64,000 nucleotides of DNA, taken from Ficedula albicollis (Eukaryota > Chordata > Aves > Passeriformes > Muscicapidae). Numbering within the stretch: position 1 is the stretch's first letter; every line of letters begins with the position of its first letter. Location of the stretch: the NCBI RefSeq assembly GCF_000247815.1, contig NC_021675.1, positions 66,359,040 to 66,423,039 of the forward strand. The letters run 5' to 3'. Both the position numbers and the translations under genes were made by a program. The notes beneath the pieces were generated by a model that saw nothing but the letters and a program-made list of their open reading frames with translations, had not been told where the DNA came from and made no database searches. Below are positions 51,301 through 64,000 of this stretch, piece by piece.

Positions 51301-54300
51301 GTTAAGCCTTTCCAGGGGATCATTCATATAAAGATCTTTGCACACCACTTAATAAGCACAGGAGAAGAGACTTATTATACGATGGCCATCAGCTTCTTTC
51401 CCCTGCAACAAAGATAAATTCACCATCATTTCCAAAAGACATTGACCCAAGTCCTGTACTTCCCCAGCAGTTTTCATTGCCAAACCAAGGAGTTAGGAGC
51501 AGCCAACTACAACAGCACACACTGCCCAGGAGCCACCAAACAGAGTCAGACATCCTTTCCAAAGCTGGAGTCAAATGCAACCAAAGCAAACAAGCCTAAT
51601 CACATCAACAAAGTCATCCGTTAATGAAAACACATCCCACAAATGCGTGAGTTGTTAAGTGCTAGTCTATTCCAAACACCTCAGAGGAAAATTCATGCAA
51701 TCTGTAACACTTACATCAGAGTCCCATAATATTTACATAGAGAAAAAGAAAGAATAAACTGTTAGGAGAAAACATTTGGGTGCAGAGGGGGAAGTAACAT
51801 TGTTTCAGAACACAGACATATTCATCTTTGCTTTTATCGTATCTGTAGTTCAGCTGGAGTTTATTAAACAACAATTAATGGTTTAACTTTCTGCTGGTAG
51901 AATGCAAATGTACTTAAAAAACTACTGCTTTTCTGTGAATTTTTTTTCTTCCCTGAAATAATCAAAATAAATGAAACTAATTTTAAATCTCAAAAAGAAA
52001 ATCACAAATTTGTATTCAGAAATATCAGTGCAAAGTAATGCAAACCAGCCCTGTAAAAATTTGTTTCAGTGTTTAGTAAAGGGAAATTTTAAGGAACAAA
52101 ATGCCTAGAGCAACAGAAAATTGTTGTTTGTTCTTTAAGCTCAATAAGGTTTAAAAAAAATCCCCCGAATGAGAGCTGGAAGCAAACCTGGCCAAGAACC
52201 AAAATAAAACCACCTATACCATTTAATTGAATTAGTTCCGAGATGTGCAATAAGCCCCATTGACACAAAGTCAATTAGTGTTTTTAAAGCAGCCACCTAT
52301 ACCATTTAATTGAATTAGTTCCAAGATGTGCAATCAGCCCCCTTGACACAAAGTCAATTAGTGTTTTTAAAGCACTTTCCACTGTAATAACTCATGTGCA
52401 CTTTTCAGCATACCACACAGAAGGGGTTGGATTCAGCTAACAGACCAATAAGGTGATTTGTTTAAAGCACAATTAAGTGGATGTCTCATCGAGGCCCTTG
52501 GTGAGCTGCACTGCTGGTTGTGTGTCATCTGTCACCTCGTGGAGCACAACCCTGCAGCACACACCAAAACCAGACCCATTCATCACTAATGTCCCTGCAC
52601 ATTTCTTACACTGCCTAAGGCTTCTGATCAGCATTTTAGTGCTAAATGCCCCCTCAAAAACTTGCAGTCCCAACAATTCTCCTGACATACAGCTGATCCT
52701 TCAATTCATGATGGATGTATTTATTCTCCACAAGAATTAAAATGGTTTCTCCATCTCAACCATGCCCTAGGTCTTTGCAACAGCACCTAAGAGACATTGG
52801 TTGAGAAAACACCACCAAACATAATTTTGTTACTTCTTAAATGCCAGTCCCAAGCAAGATTGTTTAATATCACACAGCGTTTAAGCATTTGCCAGGCACT
52901 GCCAAAAGACAAACAGATATCCCTGGAGATTTTCACTCTGTCCTCTCTGAAAGGGAAAAGGAGCTCTTATATAATTGTACCATCGCTCCTGAATGCTGCA
53001 GCCTGACTTTCCACAGAACACAAAGGAGATAAATCAGAAACTCAGGTAAAGACCTGGAAGGAGTTCCACCAGCAAAGACCTGGCCCTGAACAAAAGCAAG
53101 AGGAGCTGGCATAGGAGATGTCAAAAAGATGTGCTGGAGTACATCTGTCAAACAGGCTTGTACTTTACTGAAGCTGCCCAGAGCAGAGCAGGATGAATGT
53201 CCTGAATTGCATCAATGCTTTGTTATGTGCAGTGGGAGTGATCCAACTGGGCAGGAAAAGGCTTTCCTGTGGAGCCAACAGCTTCAGCACAGAGAAACCC
53301 AGCACTGCTGGCAGAACAGTCCTGCTCAGAGCACAGGAGCCCATCAGCACCCAGCCCAGCACTGCTGGCAGAACAGTCCTGCTCAGAGCACAGGAGCCCA
53401 TCAGCACCCAGCCCAGCACTGCTGGCAGAACAGTCCTGCTCAGAGCACAGGAGCCCATCAGCACCCAGCCCAGCACTGCTGGCAGAACAGTCCTGCTCAG
53501 AGCACAGGAGCCCATCAGCACCCAGCCCAGCACTGCTGGCAGAACAGTCCTGCTCAGAGCACAGGAGCCCATCAGCACCCAGCCCAGCACTGCTGGCAGA
53601 ACAGTCCTGCTCAGAGCACAGGAGCCCATCAGCACCCAGCCCAGCACTGCTGGCAGAACAGTCCTGCTCAGAGCACAGGAGCCCATCAGCACCCAGCCCA
53701 GCACTGCTGGCAGAACAGTCCTGCTCAGAGCACAGGAGCCCATCAGCACCCAGCCCAGCACTGCTGGCAGAACAGTCCTGCTCAGAGCACAGGAGCCCAT
53801 CAGCACCCAGCCCAGCACTGCTGGCAGAACAGTCCTGCTCAGAGCACAGGAGCCCATCAGCACCCAGCCCAGCACTGCTGGCAGAACAGTCCTGCTCAGA
53901 GCACAGGAGCCCATCAGCACCCAGCCCAGCACTGCTGGCAGAACAGTCCTGCTCAGAGCACAGGAGCCCATCAGCACCCAGCCCAGCACTGCTGGCAGAA
54001 CAGTCCTGCTCAGAGCACAGGAGCCCATCAGCACCCAGCCCAGCACTGCTGGCAGAACAGTCCTGCTCAGAGCACAGGAGCCCATCAGCACCCAGCCCAG
54101 CACTGCTGGCAGAACAGTCCTGCTCAGAGCACAGGAGCCCATCAGCACCCAGCCCAGCACTGCTGGCAGAACAGTCCTGCTCAGAGCACAGGAGCCCATC
54201 AGCACCCAGCCCAGCACTGCTGACAGGGACAGTTCTGCTCAGAGCACAGGAGCCCATCAGCACCCAGCCCAGCACTGCTGACAGGGACAGTTCTGCTCAG

Positions 54301-57300
54301 AGCACAGGAGCCCATCAGCACCCAGCCCAGCACTGCTGACAGGGACAGTTCTGCTCAGAGCACAGGAGCCCATCAGCACCCAGCCCAGCACTGCTGACAG
54401 GGACAGTTCTGCTCAGAGCACAGGAGCCCATCAGCACCCAGCCCAGCACTGCTGACAGGGACAGTTCTGCTCAGAGCACAGGAGCCCATCAGCACCCAGC
54501 CCAGCACTGCTGACAGGGACAGTTCTGCTCAGAGCACAGGAGCCCATCAGCACCCAGCCCAGCACTGCTGACAGGGACAGTTCTGCTCAGAGCACAGGAG
54601 CCCATCAGCACCCAGCCCAGCACTGCTGACAGGGACAGTTCTGCTCAGAGCACAGGAGCCCATCAGCACCCAGCCCAGCACTGCTGACAGGGACAGTTCT
54701 GCTCAGAGCACAGGAGCCCATCAGCACCCAGCCCAGCACTGCTGACAGGGACAGTTCTGCTCAGAGCACAGGAGCCCATCAGCACCCAGCCCAGCACTGC
54801 TGACAGGGACAGTTCTGCTCAGAGCACAGGAGCCCATCAGCACCCAGCCCAGCACTGCTGACAGGGACAGTTCTGCTCAGAGCACAGGAGCCCATCAGCA
54901 CCCAGCCCAGCACTGCTGACAGGGACAGTTCTGCTCAGAGCACAGGAGCCCATCAGCACCCAGCCCAGCACTGCTGACAGGGACAGTTCTGCTCAGAGCA
55001 CAGGAGCCCATCAGCACCCAGCCCAGCACTGCTGACAGGGACAGTTCTGCTCAGAGCACAGGAGCCCATCAGCACCCAGCCCAGCACTGCTGACAGGGAC
55101 AGTTCTGCTCAGAGCACAGGAGCCCATCAGCACCCAGCCCAGCACTGCTGACAGGGACAGTTCTGCTCAGAGCACAGGAGCCCATCAGCACCCAGCCCAG
55201 CACTGCTGACAGGGACAGTTCTGCTCAGAGCACAGGAGCCCATCAGCACCCAGCCCAGCACTGCTGACAGAACAGTCCTGCTCAGGGGGCTCAGGCTGTG
55301 CTCAGCCTGGCCTTCAGGCTCTGCAGAAATGCACACTCCATGGCACCTGCAGCTCTTATCCTCATGATACTTTCTCTCAGGATATCATCTAGGGAGCAGA
55401 ATGCTTGGACTTTTGCTCCACCAGCCTGTGCTCTCCTAAGAGCTGTGGAGGTTTCTGTGAGTCAGACAGGGAAATAATTGAGTTTGACCTGCAAGAGCAT
55501 TAAGGCAACTGCTCCTGCCAAAAAGTCTGCACCAAGGCCCTAAAGCAGCCTTTAAAATCCCTGCTTGAGGAAAGATTGACTATCTCCCCATTTAGATTAT
55601 AAACTCCTTGGAAATAAGTACTGTTAATGATGGGACTCTGAAATTTGCTACACTAAAGTTTGCACCAAGAAAAGATGAGTGCCAACAGCTCAAGGCAACT
55701 TAGTCCTAGCTATACAAAATTAGATTCTTTCTTCCTCCAGCTTTTTGTGGCACTGAAAAATGTTCACATGACATAATCAGCTCTCCAAGCTACCAAAGAT
55801 GCACTTACAAAGGAGCATTTTAATGGCAGGCCACTGTCTGAGAGTGCATTAATGCATCTATTGCCTTGGAGACAGAGAAAGGGCAGCCTGTGGAAACAGA
55901 ATGAACCCTCTATGACACAGAGCCTCGGCACGTCCCTATTGACTGGACTAAGGGACTGGATTATGTTGGAGAGGGGGCAGAATAGTAACACAAGCCAATG
56001 TGAAAGACAGGGTACACAATTTCAACAAGTTCAAAATTACTTTGGGCCCAATTCATAAACATGTTGGACTGATTGCTGCTTTAGCATCATTAAATGACTT
56101 TCCTAAGATACCTTACGACTGTTAAGCCCATAAGGATTCAGTGATTCTTTTTATAAATAACACTTTGAAGTTAAATCCATAAAATAGGTTTAGGCTAAAA
56201 TTAGAACAGTTCTAATAAAATGCCCTGGTATCTGTTGACAAGTGTTTCATGGCTGTTTCAACAGATACCACCTTAAACATGCTTCCTTGTCCTGCCCAGT
56301 GGCACACTCACCCAGGAAAGGAAGCGTAACAAATCAAATGTGAGGGTGGGCTTGCCACCCACGCAGGGTGCAGGGAGGCTGTGTCAGGCTGGAGCCCCCA
56401 GGCACCAGCACTGCCCAGGGCTCCAGCACCAGGTGCAGGGCTGTGGGAAGGCACAGGTGGCTGCAGCATGGTGGCAACACTGTCATCCTTTAGTCCTTCT
56501 GCTGCTGTCTCCAGGTTGATTCATGTGCAAAATAAACACAAAGCATATGAGATGAGAAGAAAAGGAGTTACAAAGGCCTTTTGCTTCCACCAACATGAGA
56601 CACTGCCAGTCTGTATTTCTTTTTTCTCCCCAGACAAGCTGCTTGGCAGTCCCATCCTCTGGTATGCCCGAATTGGAGTTCTCCCACTCCTTTCATCTGT
56701 CACTGGGAAAAATGCAGAAGTGGCATGTCTGGGCTCTTAGCAACCGAGCTAACTGGCACAGCACCGAGAAGACCACCAGCAACTAAACCATTCACTGCAC
56801 TATGACGTTTGTAAACACAATAAATGCTGGGGACAGTGGGGACATTTTTCAAAAGTGCTTCTGACAGAGACTGAATCAGGGAGAGTCAGTTCAAGCCTAT
56901 TTTGTTATACCAGGGTCTGCTGCTGGGCTTTGCTACATACCCTGTTCACCTCAAACACAAATGTCCTCTCCACCAGTGGAGAAACATGTGCCAATCCTTA
57001 GGGAACGCAGCAAAACAGGACTGGGACTGACGAGGTTTTGCTCTTGCTGTATTTCCAGTGGATTTACACCAGCACTGGGGGACATGGGGCAGAGGAGTTA
57101 CACTGCACAGCAAGGACATGACACATCCTCCAGAAGAGAAAGGAATGAAGTTCTTCTCCAGGGAAAAGTCCCCATCCTTGGGTAACACAGGTCAGTAGGG
57201 TGAGAAGCACTGCGATTCTTGCCACCAGCACACACACAGCCCCCAAACCCGCTCACAGCCTGGCCTTCCCCTGCTTTGTCCCCTGGTGTTAGGAATCCCA

Positions 57301-60300
57301 GTGAGCAAGAGCATCAGGAGCAAGCCAGGCTGGGGAATGCAGCCATGCCCAAAAGGGATGCATGGATACCAGGACACAGGAGATCCAGCACTCACCTCTG
57401 AGGAGTCGGCATACCGAGCAACACGTGCACACTGAAAGAGGAGCTGAGCATTAGGAACGCATCAGGTGAAGCCACTCACTCTTAGAAAACACTTGGAACC
57501 ATTTTGAAGTGGACTTCAAGGCCCTGGTGTGCACAGGGAGATGAGTGTCTCCACTGAGCAGCATGGAGCACAGAGTCAGGAATGTGCCTCATCCCAGGCT
57601 GTGTCCATGTGGGTGTTAAGGATGGGGTTAGGTACAGCTCCCTGCTGCTGTTCTCAGACCACTGAACAGAAATAACTCCTGACTGGAGGGACCTGGGAGT
57701 GTGGAAAAGCAATGGGAGCATGGATGCATAACCCAGTGCAAAAGGCTGTATGATAACAAACACAAGGTGCAATACTGCAATTTGTAAGGCTATGTGCCTG
57801 GATTTTTTCAGTACATTTAGAATTCTTGTGGGAGAAATCTGGCTGCTGTGACCAGTCATACAGCTTCTAAAGAAAGCTATCCACACATCCCTGATCTTCC
57901 TAAACCAGGAGGGTGCTTCAGGAATTCATATCCTGATGGAATTGCCATAGGAATGAAAGCAACCAAGGGAATTGCATTGCACTCTTCAGTGAAAGCAGGT
58001 GATTCATAACTGTTCATGAATGTGTGAGGTTTACAGTTTCATCTTGAGCACAGTTTGCGTTCCAGGAAACAGCCTAAATTTCCAGTTTGAGCCTTTCAAT
58101 TCAACACTCACAGTGGCATCAATGACTCCACGTCAAAGAAAATTTTTGAAGAAGAAAAATGCTTGATCTTTTTGTGATGTTTTTAGTTATGATTATCCTG
58201 CACTGGAGACACTGGAAGTTCTTCCATAGTTTCACAGTCACAGTTTTAAAGCAGCACTATTTAAAGTAGATGTCCCACTCCTCCTTGCACTCTGGCCTCC
58301 ACCTTCCTTGTCCCATTGCTGATGTCTGTGCTGCAGCTCTCTATTGACTTGAGGATCAAGAGCAACCTGGAAGCGAGGGATAGCATTTAACTTGAACCAA
58401 TTCCCTGACTGGGGTCAGCATGTAAAAATAAGATTTAAATGTATCCAAAGGAAAAGACAGATGGGCCAGGGGCAAGCAGCTGGATTATACCCTTTTAGTG
58501 GGAGTGCTGCCTCATATTGACTGGATGCTGCTGTGAAACTATGGGCTTTCTCAAGAGCTCTGCTGTAGGTTCAGCCTCTGATTTTACACAGAAGGAAGTT
58601 GATCACAGTTTTATCTCTGGGAGTTCAGACAACATACACCTGGCTTGTTCTCACACACCTTTCTGGTTGATGGGGACTGAATACCCAAACACATCCTGAC
58701 TGCTGATGTTCCCCTGCCTTTGTGCTGTACTGCAAAGCCTTTGGTCCTTCAGCACAAGACCAAAAAACCACCTTTGATTCTCTCCTGCTCCAAGTAATGG
58801 AGAGTATCAGAAAGCACACTGTCCATTTCTGCTTTGAAATCATTCCAGAAAGAATGTTCCTGCTCCGAGGAATGGAGAGTATCAGAAAGCACACTGTCTA
58901 TTTCTGCTTTGAAATCATTCCAGAAAGAATGATCTTAGCCTGGGACAAGCTTAAGCAGAAAGAACTGGGTTTGGGCAATACAGCAATACATGGGTGGCTC
59001 CATCATTTGTGATCCTCTGCTCCAGGCAGCATCAGCTCTGGACACTGACTGTCCTGTGATGCAACACAAATTAAGGCAATACTATAAGGTTAAGAGGTGC
59101 AAAAGCTCCTGTTAATAAAGACAAGTCTGTATGTGGATTGTTACTGGACAGCTGCCAGAACAACAGGATTCCCTTGAAAAATATTTGGAGATACTGTTCT
59201 GGAATTTACAATTTTCCATAACAGTGCATAGCCACACGACATTTACAGTTCCCAAAGGAAAGAGGCAGTTCTGCCTGTGGAAAAAACACAGGTTGGGATG
59301 GGCATCGAAGTAAAATGTCACAGTCCACCACGTGGGTGCCAAGGACAATAAACTGAGAAATGCTGAACAGAGAGTGAAGTGAAAAATCAGATGAAGAGGT
59401 GGTGGGCCTGCGTGGAGGAAGGGGATCGCTGTGTGTCCTTGGTGCCCATCAAAGGAAGGCGTGCACATTTCCCTGGAGCTGGTGTCTCAAGGATGTGCCG
59501 TCTGTGGGGTCAGCAGCCACCCACAAACCATGGCAAAAGCAGCCTCTGCCTCTTCACGGCACCTGGGTGTGGCTTTTGACTGGGTGCGAGGAGGAGGAGA
59601 AGGGTCTTTGTGTGGGATGAGTGTGAACACACCCACTGTGTGCTCAGCAGTGCCACTCCTGCAGAAAGACAATCCTCTCAGCAGAGCTGCACAATGGACA
59701 GGCCAGCAATGGAAAGCCAGCAAAGACAGCAAATGGTAGAGGGGAGAAAAAAGTAGAAAAGGGTAGAAAAAAGGAGCAATTCCCCTTGTCTCAAAAGCAA
59801 GGGGAATTATTCTATTTTTTGGCCTCATAAGACACTCTTCAGCAGGGAAAAAAAAACCCTTTGCTGTATCTGCATGAGATCATCACAAAATGCCAAGCTC
59901 TTCACACAGTACTTTGTGTCAAGAGGGGATTCAAAGAATCACAAATCCATCTAAGCAGCACCATTCATATTACAAAAATAACAACAGTGGAAACAAATCA
60001 GGCTGGGTGTTTGTGTAGCCTGGTCCTACAGCCCACTGGTGTCAGGAGAGCCTTTTCACATGCTTCAGTGGGCTTGGAAACATGCCCAAGAGTTGTGAAA
60101 CCAGAACCTGAGCCGCTGCTGGTGCTCACAGGAGGGCTGGGGGGTTTAACACCAGCAAAACTGAATTTTAGCACTCCCTTCTGTGCAGGAAAGACAACAG
60201 ACCTTTCTCTATCTCCCTGTCTTTCCAAATCACTTTCTTTCAATTATCACATCTGCTCTTAAGCACGGTCACACAACAGGATTGAAACCAGCAACACTAA

Positions 60301-62859
60301 GTTCCACACAAGGTCTGGCTGTGTTCTCATTGTTTAGGGAATGGGAGCCATATAAACAACTCTAAGCTCAGCCTGAAGAGCCCTCTCTTCTCTTTGCCTC
60401 ACTGCTCTAGGTCAGAGTATGCTTCCACACACCATTTGCTCTGCAGCAAAGCTGGCTTGAGGAGCTTCCAGTTCCTGGCTCTTGATCTCGTATGTGAAAG
60501 TCTCCCAAAACAGAGATCTTGGAGGCTTCTATATGTCCCTGAAAGTCTCCCAAAACAGAGATCTTGGAGGCTTCCAATAAGGCAGATTGGCACATTGGCT
60601 CAAACTAAAAATAATCCCTCAAAAATTGTACAAGAAAAATCAAAATCAGGATTTCTTCCTCTGAGTTCACAGCTCCCTTCTACTGGACAGCTTGATTAGC
60701 CAGATCTGGGCTGTTCCATCACTTAATCACCAAAACAGATCATAATCTGTATGGACTAATAGAATCACAGCATGGTGTGGGTTGGAAGGGACTTAAAGAT
60801 CATCTCATTCCATCCCTGCTGCCATGGGCAGGGACACCTTCCACTAGACCAGGTTCCTCTAAGCCTCATCCAACCTGGCTTTGGACACTTCCAGGGATGC
60901 TAGGCATCAGCTGCAAGCAAAGTTCCCCTGATAACATAATGCTAATGAAAATAATAACAACAATAATATAAAACCCAAAGAAACCCTCTTCAGCATAAAA
61001 GAGCAAAGATCAGTGCCTGAGGAAGGGGCCACCACAGTGCAAAGCCACCACTTCTAGCTGGTATTTACAGCAGACTCAAGTGGGACCAGCTCTCAGCATC
61101 CTCCATGACAGGTCTCATGTGATGACAGGGGTTTAGCTTTCATTGGCTAATTTAATTAACATGCATTTTTATGTTCAGACATCACTGTTCCATCTATACC
61201 TTAATTCTAACCATATGAGTTTCAGAGCTTTCATCAAAAAGTGATTATGTTCTTGGTGTGCTTTTCTTTCTTGAGTGCTTAATCTAAAATTCTTTAATAG
61301 CAAGGCTATTACCCCTCAGAAACTGAACTCTGCTGTCTTATCAGTCAAAGAAAACACACCAGGTAAGAACATGGCTCTGTCGTTCTTCACTGTGAGCAAA
61401 CCTTTAAGCCCAGCCCTCAGCTAATTCCCTTTTTCTTTCTTGAGTGCTTAATCTAAAATTCTTTAATAGCAAGGCTATTACCCCTCAGAAACTGAACTCT
61501 GCTGTCTTATCAGTCAAAGAAAACACACCAGGTAAGAACATGGCTCTGTGCTCTTCACTGTGAGCATAACCTTTAAGCCCAGCCCTCAGCTAATTCCCTC
61601 AATTAGTGTGGTCACAAAGAGATCAAGGAGTAGGCACAATTCTAGCTGGCAGCAGTCAAGGACAATCAACATAAAACCTTCTCTGAATTATATAAAACCT
61701 TAGATTTTGTTTTGGGAGTCATTATAGCCCTATTTTAAGGTTTCTCTTAAAACACCAGGAATAAAACACTTGCAAAAGGAAAAGGTAAGATGTTTCAGCT
61801 CAACATTTCAGTTTACCCATAAAGAAAATGTATTCAACAGATAATGTTAAAAAAAGGGTAAGTATAATTCACAGAATTTGTAAAAGGCTTGAAGAATACC
61901 CTTTAGGAAGGATGAGATGAGACATTTCCAATACCACTCCAAAACTAAAGCAAACTAGAAGGGGTAGCAGCTACCCAGGCTTGAAACACTGCAAGTGTTT
62001 GCACAGACCTCAGCACACACAAGTTGAAACTGCTGAGTTTCTGACTTGCCAGCATATGTTTCACAAGCTACAAAGTGCAACATGCCTGCAACTTTCTGTG
62101 GCTTCTCTTCACAGCACTGGAGTTGAGTGATCTTTGGTGGTGTGTGGGAATCCTAGAAACCATATGGAGCCACCTGCTTGGGATAACCCTCCATGTCTTA
62201 ATTTTTGAGATCTAATCTGCAAAGCTATCTCCAATGAAATTTTTTGGATTTGGACTCAAAAATATTTTAATCAAGCTTGAAATAAATTTTTTAACTGAAT
62301 CCTCAGGAATGTATCTTATTTACAGCATGATATTTCTTCCCTCTGTTCTTTCAGAATTAGAAAACAAACCATTGTCCTTGGGAGACACAGCTTTTTCAGC
62401 ATGGCTTGCAGACCCCAGCCCAACTTTCCAGCTCAGGTTGCAAAGACTGAGTCTGGCTTCTCTGCACACTCAAGTCCCATCCTTGGTACCAGCCAGGAAT
62501 AGTAACCATCAAATGATGACACTGTTTTTTTCCTAAGTGCCAAGGGACTCAACAGCATGTCAGTGTCCTGGGAATTCTGGTATGTGCTGCCTGCAGTGTC
62601 TGTTTCTCTCTGTTCCTGCCAAGGGCATGACTTCATTGAACGGTGTGATATTCCAGACAACACAACACTGAAAATAACACTGGCACTTACCTGAGCTGCC
62701 AGTGCCTTCTGATGCACTTCTGGATGGTTTTGGGTGGCTCTGTTTGCTACTTGTCCGTACAGTGACCGAGGGAGGAACAGTGCTGCTGCTGTCTCCGCGG
62801 ATCGTCGAGAGGTCCTGCATGCTGAAGCTCCGGAGTCTCTCAGACAGGGCTCCCTGTCC
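45322..62859 (-). CDS. REEP1: REEP1, ER-shaping receptor expression-enhancing protein 1 (last two coding exons)
   Basis: Hairpin membrane protein that shapes tubular ER and links it to microtubules; in people its loss causes hereditary spastic paraplegia (SPG31). Exon 62859-62691 encodes [20 protein letters not shown], then RGD, a Ser/Thr/Pro stretch, [16 protein letters not shown], and one base of the next codon. Acceptor TTACTTAG and donor GTAAGT are intact. Exon 45332-45322 (acceptor TTTTCTGCAG) completes the protein with G-T-A and TAG, matching the human SSGTA end exactly. The membrane hairpin and the rest of the N-terminus are encoded beyond 64000. The last intron is 17.4 kb and holds a 2-kb minisatellite and many duplications. 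Confidence 0.93.
47863..47942. repeat. Two-copy tandem duplication, period 40 bp
   Basis: CACAATCCACATGCTGCC begins at 47863 and 47903. The two 40-bp copies look identical. Confidence 0.92.
48168..48321. repeat. Two-copy tandem duplication, period 77 bp
   Basis: ATACATAGAAATAATGCTC begins at 48168 and 48245. The copies appear identical through the CCTCAA end. Confidence 0.92.
50863..51146. repeat. Three-copy direct repeat
   Basis: ACAGAAGTCAGGACCTGGCC occurs near 50870, 50973 and 51050. Copies 1 and 3 are full length, ending ACTTGGGTACATTTACAGTG. Copy 2 stops early at TCTGAAAAAG, where copy 3 begins. Confidence 0.9.
52211..52376. repeat. Two-copy tandem duplication, period 83 bp
   Basis: CACCTATACCATTTAATTG begins at 52211 and 52294. 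The copies differ by about four substitutions. Confidence 0.9.
53301..55285. repeat. Minisatellite: 16 x 57 bp block followed by 18 x 58 bp block
   Basis: Units begin AGCACTGCTG. From 53301 to 54212 there are 16 apparently identical 57-bp units with core GGCAGAACAGTCCTG. From 54213 to 55256 there are 18 apparently identical 58-bp units with core ACAGGGACAGTTCTG. A final partial unit (55257-55285) joins the ACAG of the second type to the AACAGTCC of the first. The rest of the unit is shared. The 57-bp period equals 19 codons, which explains the long open frames on both strands; the switch to 58 bp ends them. CAGCA-C-TGCTG in each unit is an inverted repeat. It lies in the last REEP1 intron. 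Confidence 0.97.
58784..58933. repeat. Two-copy tandem duplication, period 75 bp
   Basis: CCTGCTCC(A/G)AG(T/G)AATGGAG begins at 58784 and 58859. The copies are nearly identical through CATTCCAGAAAGAATG. Confidence 0.9.
60494..60577. repeat. Two-copy tandem duplication, period 46 bp
   Basis: TGAAAGTCTCCCAAAACAG begins at 60494 and 60540, and both copies run through CTTGGAGGCTTC. Confidence 0.9.
60764..60905 (-). mobile_element. CR1 LINE 3' fragment
   Basis: In reverse orientation it reads AATCACAGCATGGTGTGGGT, then GGAAGGGACTTAAAGATCAT and GGGCAGGGACACCTTCCACT. Confidence 0.88.
61262..61599. repeat. Two-copy tandem duplication, period 169 bp
   Basis: TTTTCTTTCTTGAGTGC begins at 61262 and 61431. 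Both copies run to CCTCAGCTAATTCCCT with only small indels. Confidence 0.92.
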
Positions 62860-64000
62860 CTAAGTAAACAAGTGAGAAAATAACACAAAGTTAGTTCCAA
62901 CATTTTGAGACTTTTTTCTCTCTTGCTCATTGAAATCCATCACGGCAATGAGAAGAGAAAAAAAACTGTATGGTCCAGTTAACCTAGAGATGACAAAAAT
63001 GTGTTTCTAAAAGCATCATTCCCTCTCTTGGCTCTTCCTTTTCGAGTGGTTCTACGACCTGATTCAAACATCTCTGATTCTTCATTGCAGTGATCTGAGC
63101 AGCCTTGGCCACATGGAAAGGAGCAGGATGTTGTTGTATCTTTCCAGTAGGTACTTTCCTTCACTAGGAATGAGTGACATGCTTGGCTTCAGAATCACAG
63201 TCAAATGGCCTGCATCAAAATAACTCCCTTTTAAAGTTAATTATCTATGATGATATTCACCCAGCCATTCTCAGCAATACACAACATTTCCAGAGCACAG
63301 AAAATTTGAAATTTTAAAGTAATAAAACGACATTGTTAAATTCCAAGAAATAAAACAATGCTTTTTTTTGTGCTGCTTAAGGAAGAAATTAATTAATATT
63401 TTTCTTTCTTTTTTTTGCACTAATTCTCAATCTGACAACAAAGATATTCCTTGATGAAAGGAATGTAACTGTAAAGGATGTGTTGGTTAAATGGCACTTT
63501 CCATTAAAACTGCACCCATCAGAAGCTTAACTGTAAGTATTCTATAACCCTCATACTACACCACAGCCATAAAGTAGGAACACTAGAAAATTAAATCCAT
63601 ACAAAATCATAGAATTTTTGAGCTACTTTAATGACATTCAGACTTTAAGCTACATTAAATACATTCAGAATATAAGTTGCATAACCGATAAAAATTACAT
63701 TTTATAGAGGGGAGAGGATCTGGAAGGTACTTTATAGCACATAGTCTTGAAAAAAATACTGAAGTAAACACAAAGAGCCTGATTCTAACATTCTTTCTGC
63801 AACTGTAAATTAGGAAAAACTCAATGGATGCTTTGACTGAGATGAAATCAGAAAGAAGGCAAATAAGAGACAGCAAATATTTTCCTGTTCAACAAAAAGA
63901 TAAGACAACCTGTAGCAATTCACCCACCACTTTCATCTAGACTTGTGTTTGCCCAAGCAGCACAGCCTGACTGCTGCCAGAGGACTTAGGCTGGGGCTGG
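62860..64000. other. REEP1 intron upstream of its penultimate coding exon
   Basis: No further REEP1 exon was found before the window ends. The exon encoding the segment before GQGALSERL must lie beyond 64000. Confidence 0.6.

Larger units (their letters stand above)
45333..53296. other. REEP1 last intron, proximal part
   Basis: No further exon was recognised. It contains short tandem duplications at 47863-47942 and 48168-48321, a partial triplication at 50863-51146, and another duplication at 52211-52376. Otherwise it is ordinary intronic sequence with chance open frames. Confidence 0.6.
55286..62690. other. REEP1 last intron, distal part
   Basis: No exon was recognised. It holds duplications at 58784-58933, 60494-60577 and 61262-61599, plus a CR1 fragment at 60764-60905. 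Confidence 0.6.

Noticed and set aside
53129..54339. Several 350-364-residue repeat ORFs on both strands in the minisatellite
   Set aside because: The 57-bp unit is 19 codons without stops, so any frame stays open. The array is in a REEP1 intron and has no start context, splice signals or family resemblance.
53301..55285. CRISPR-like array of regular repeats
   Set aside because: The repeats are contiguous with no unique spacers and lie in a vertebrate intron.

Overview
The window is eukaryotic nuclear DNA, almost certainly from a bird. It carries intron-rich vertebrate genes with short avian-style introns, several 5'-truncated CR1 LINEs (the dominant interspersed repeat of birds), and very GC-rich promoter DNA. 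No bacterial, viral or CRISPR feature was seen. I recognised the genes from their translated exons, compared with vertebrate proteins I know. No database search was run.

Layout: PTCD3 (+, 20-14075, 21 coding exons, 5' end outside the window) hosts the C/D-box snoRNA SNORD94 in one intron. It ends tail-to-tail with IMMT (-, 31024-15338, 14 coding exons found, first coding exon not found). A GC-rich region at about 35.16-38.11 kb follows, where the divergent IMMT and MRPL35 promoters and first exons should lie. It is interrupted by two uninterrupted poly-G runs (1220 and 505 bases). MRPL35 (+) has its last two coding exons at 39234-39802. REEP1 (-) supplies its last two coding exons (62859-62691 and 45332-45322), its 3' UTR, and a 17-kb last intron full of tandem repeats. 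As I recall it, this is the gene order and orientation of human 2p11.2.

Three of the four genes act in mitochondria. PTCD3 (mS39) and MRPL35 (bL35m) belong to the small and large mitoribosomal subunits. IMMT (MIC60) is the core of the MICOS complex that forms crista junctions. REEP1 shapes tubular endoplasmic reticulum. Exon phases were checked at every junction reported for PTCD3, IMMT, REEP1 and the last two MRPL35 exons, and they agree.

The most unusual content is repeat structure. There are two giant poly-G tracts, a 34-unit minisatellite made of two sharply separated blocks (16 x 57 bp then 18 x 58 bp), and a roughly 750-bp ATCC tetranucleotide array. At least 16 loci carry direct tandem duplications with periods of 39-647 bp. 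One of these copies a piece of a PTCD3 exon with its splice acceptor, and another copies an IMMT splice donor. IMMT also has a 15-nt microexon and a tandem NAGNAG acceptor.
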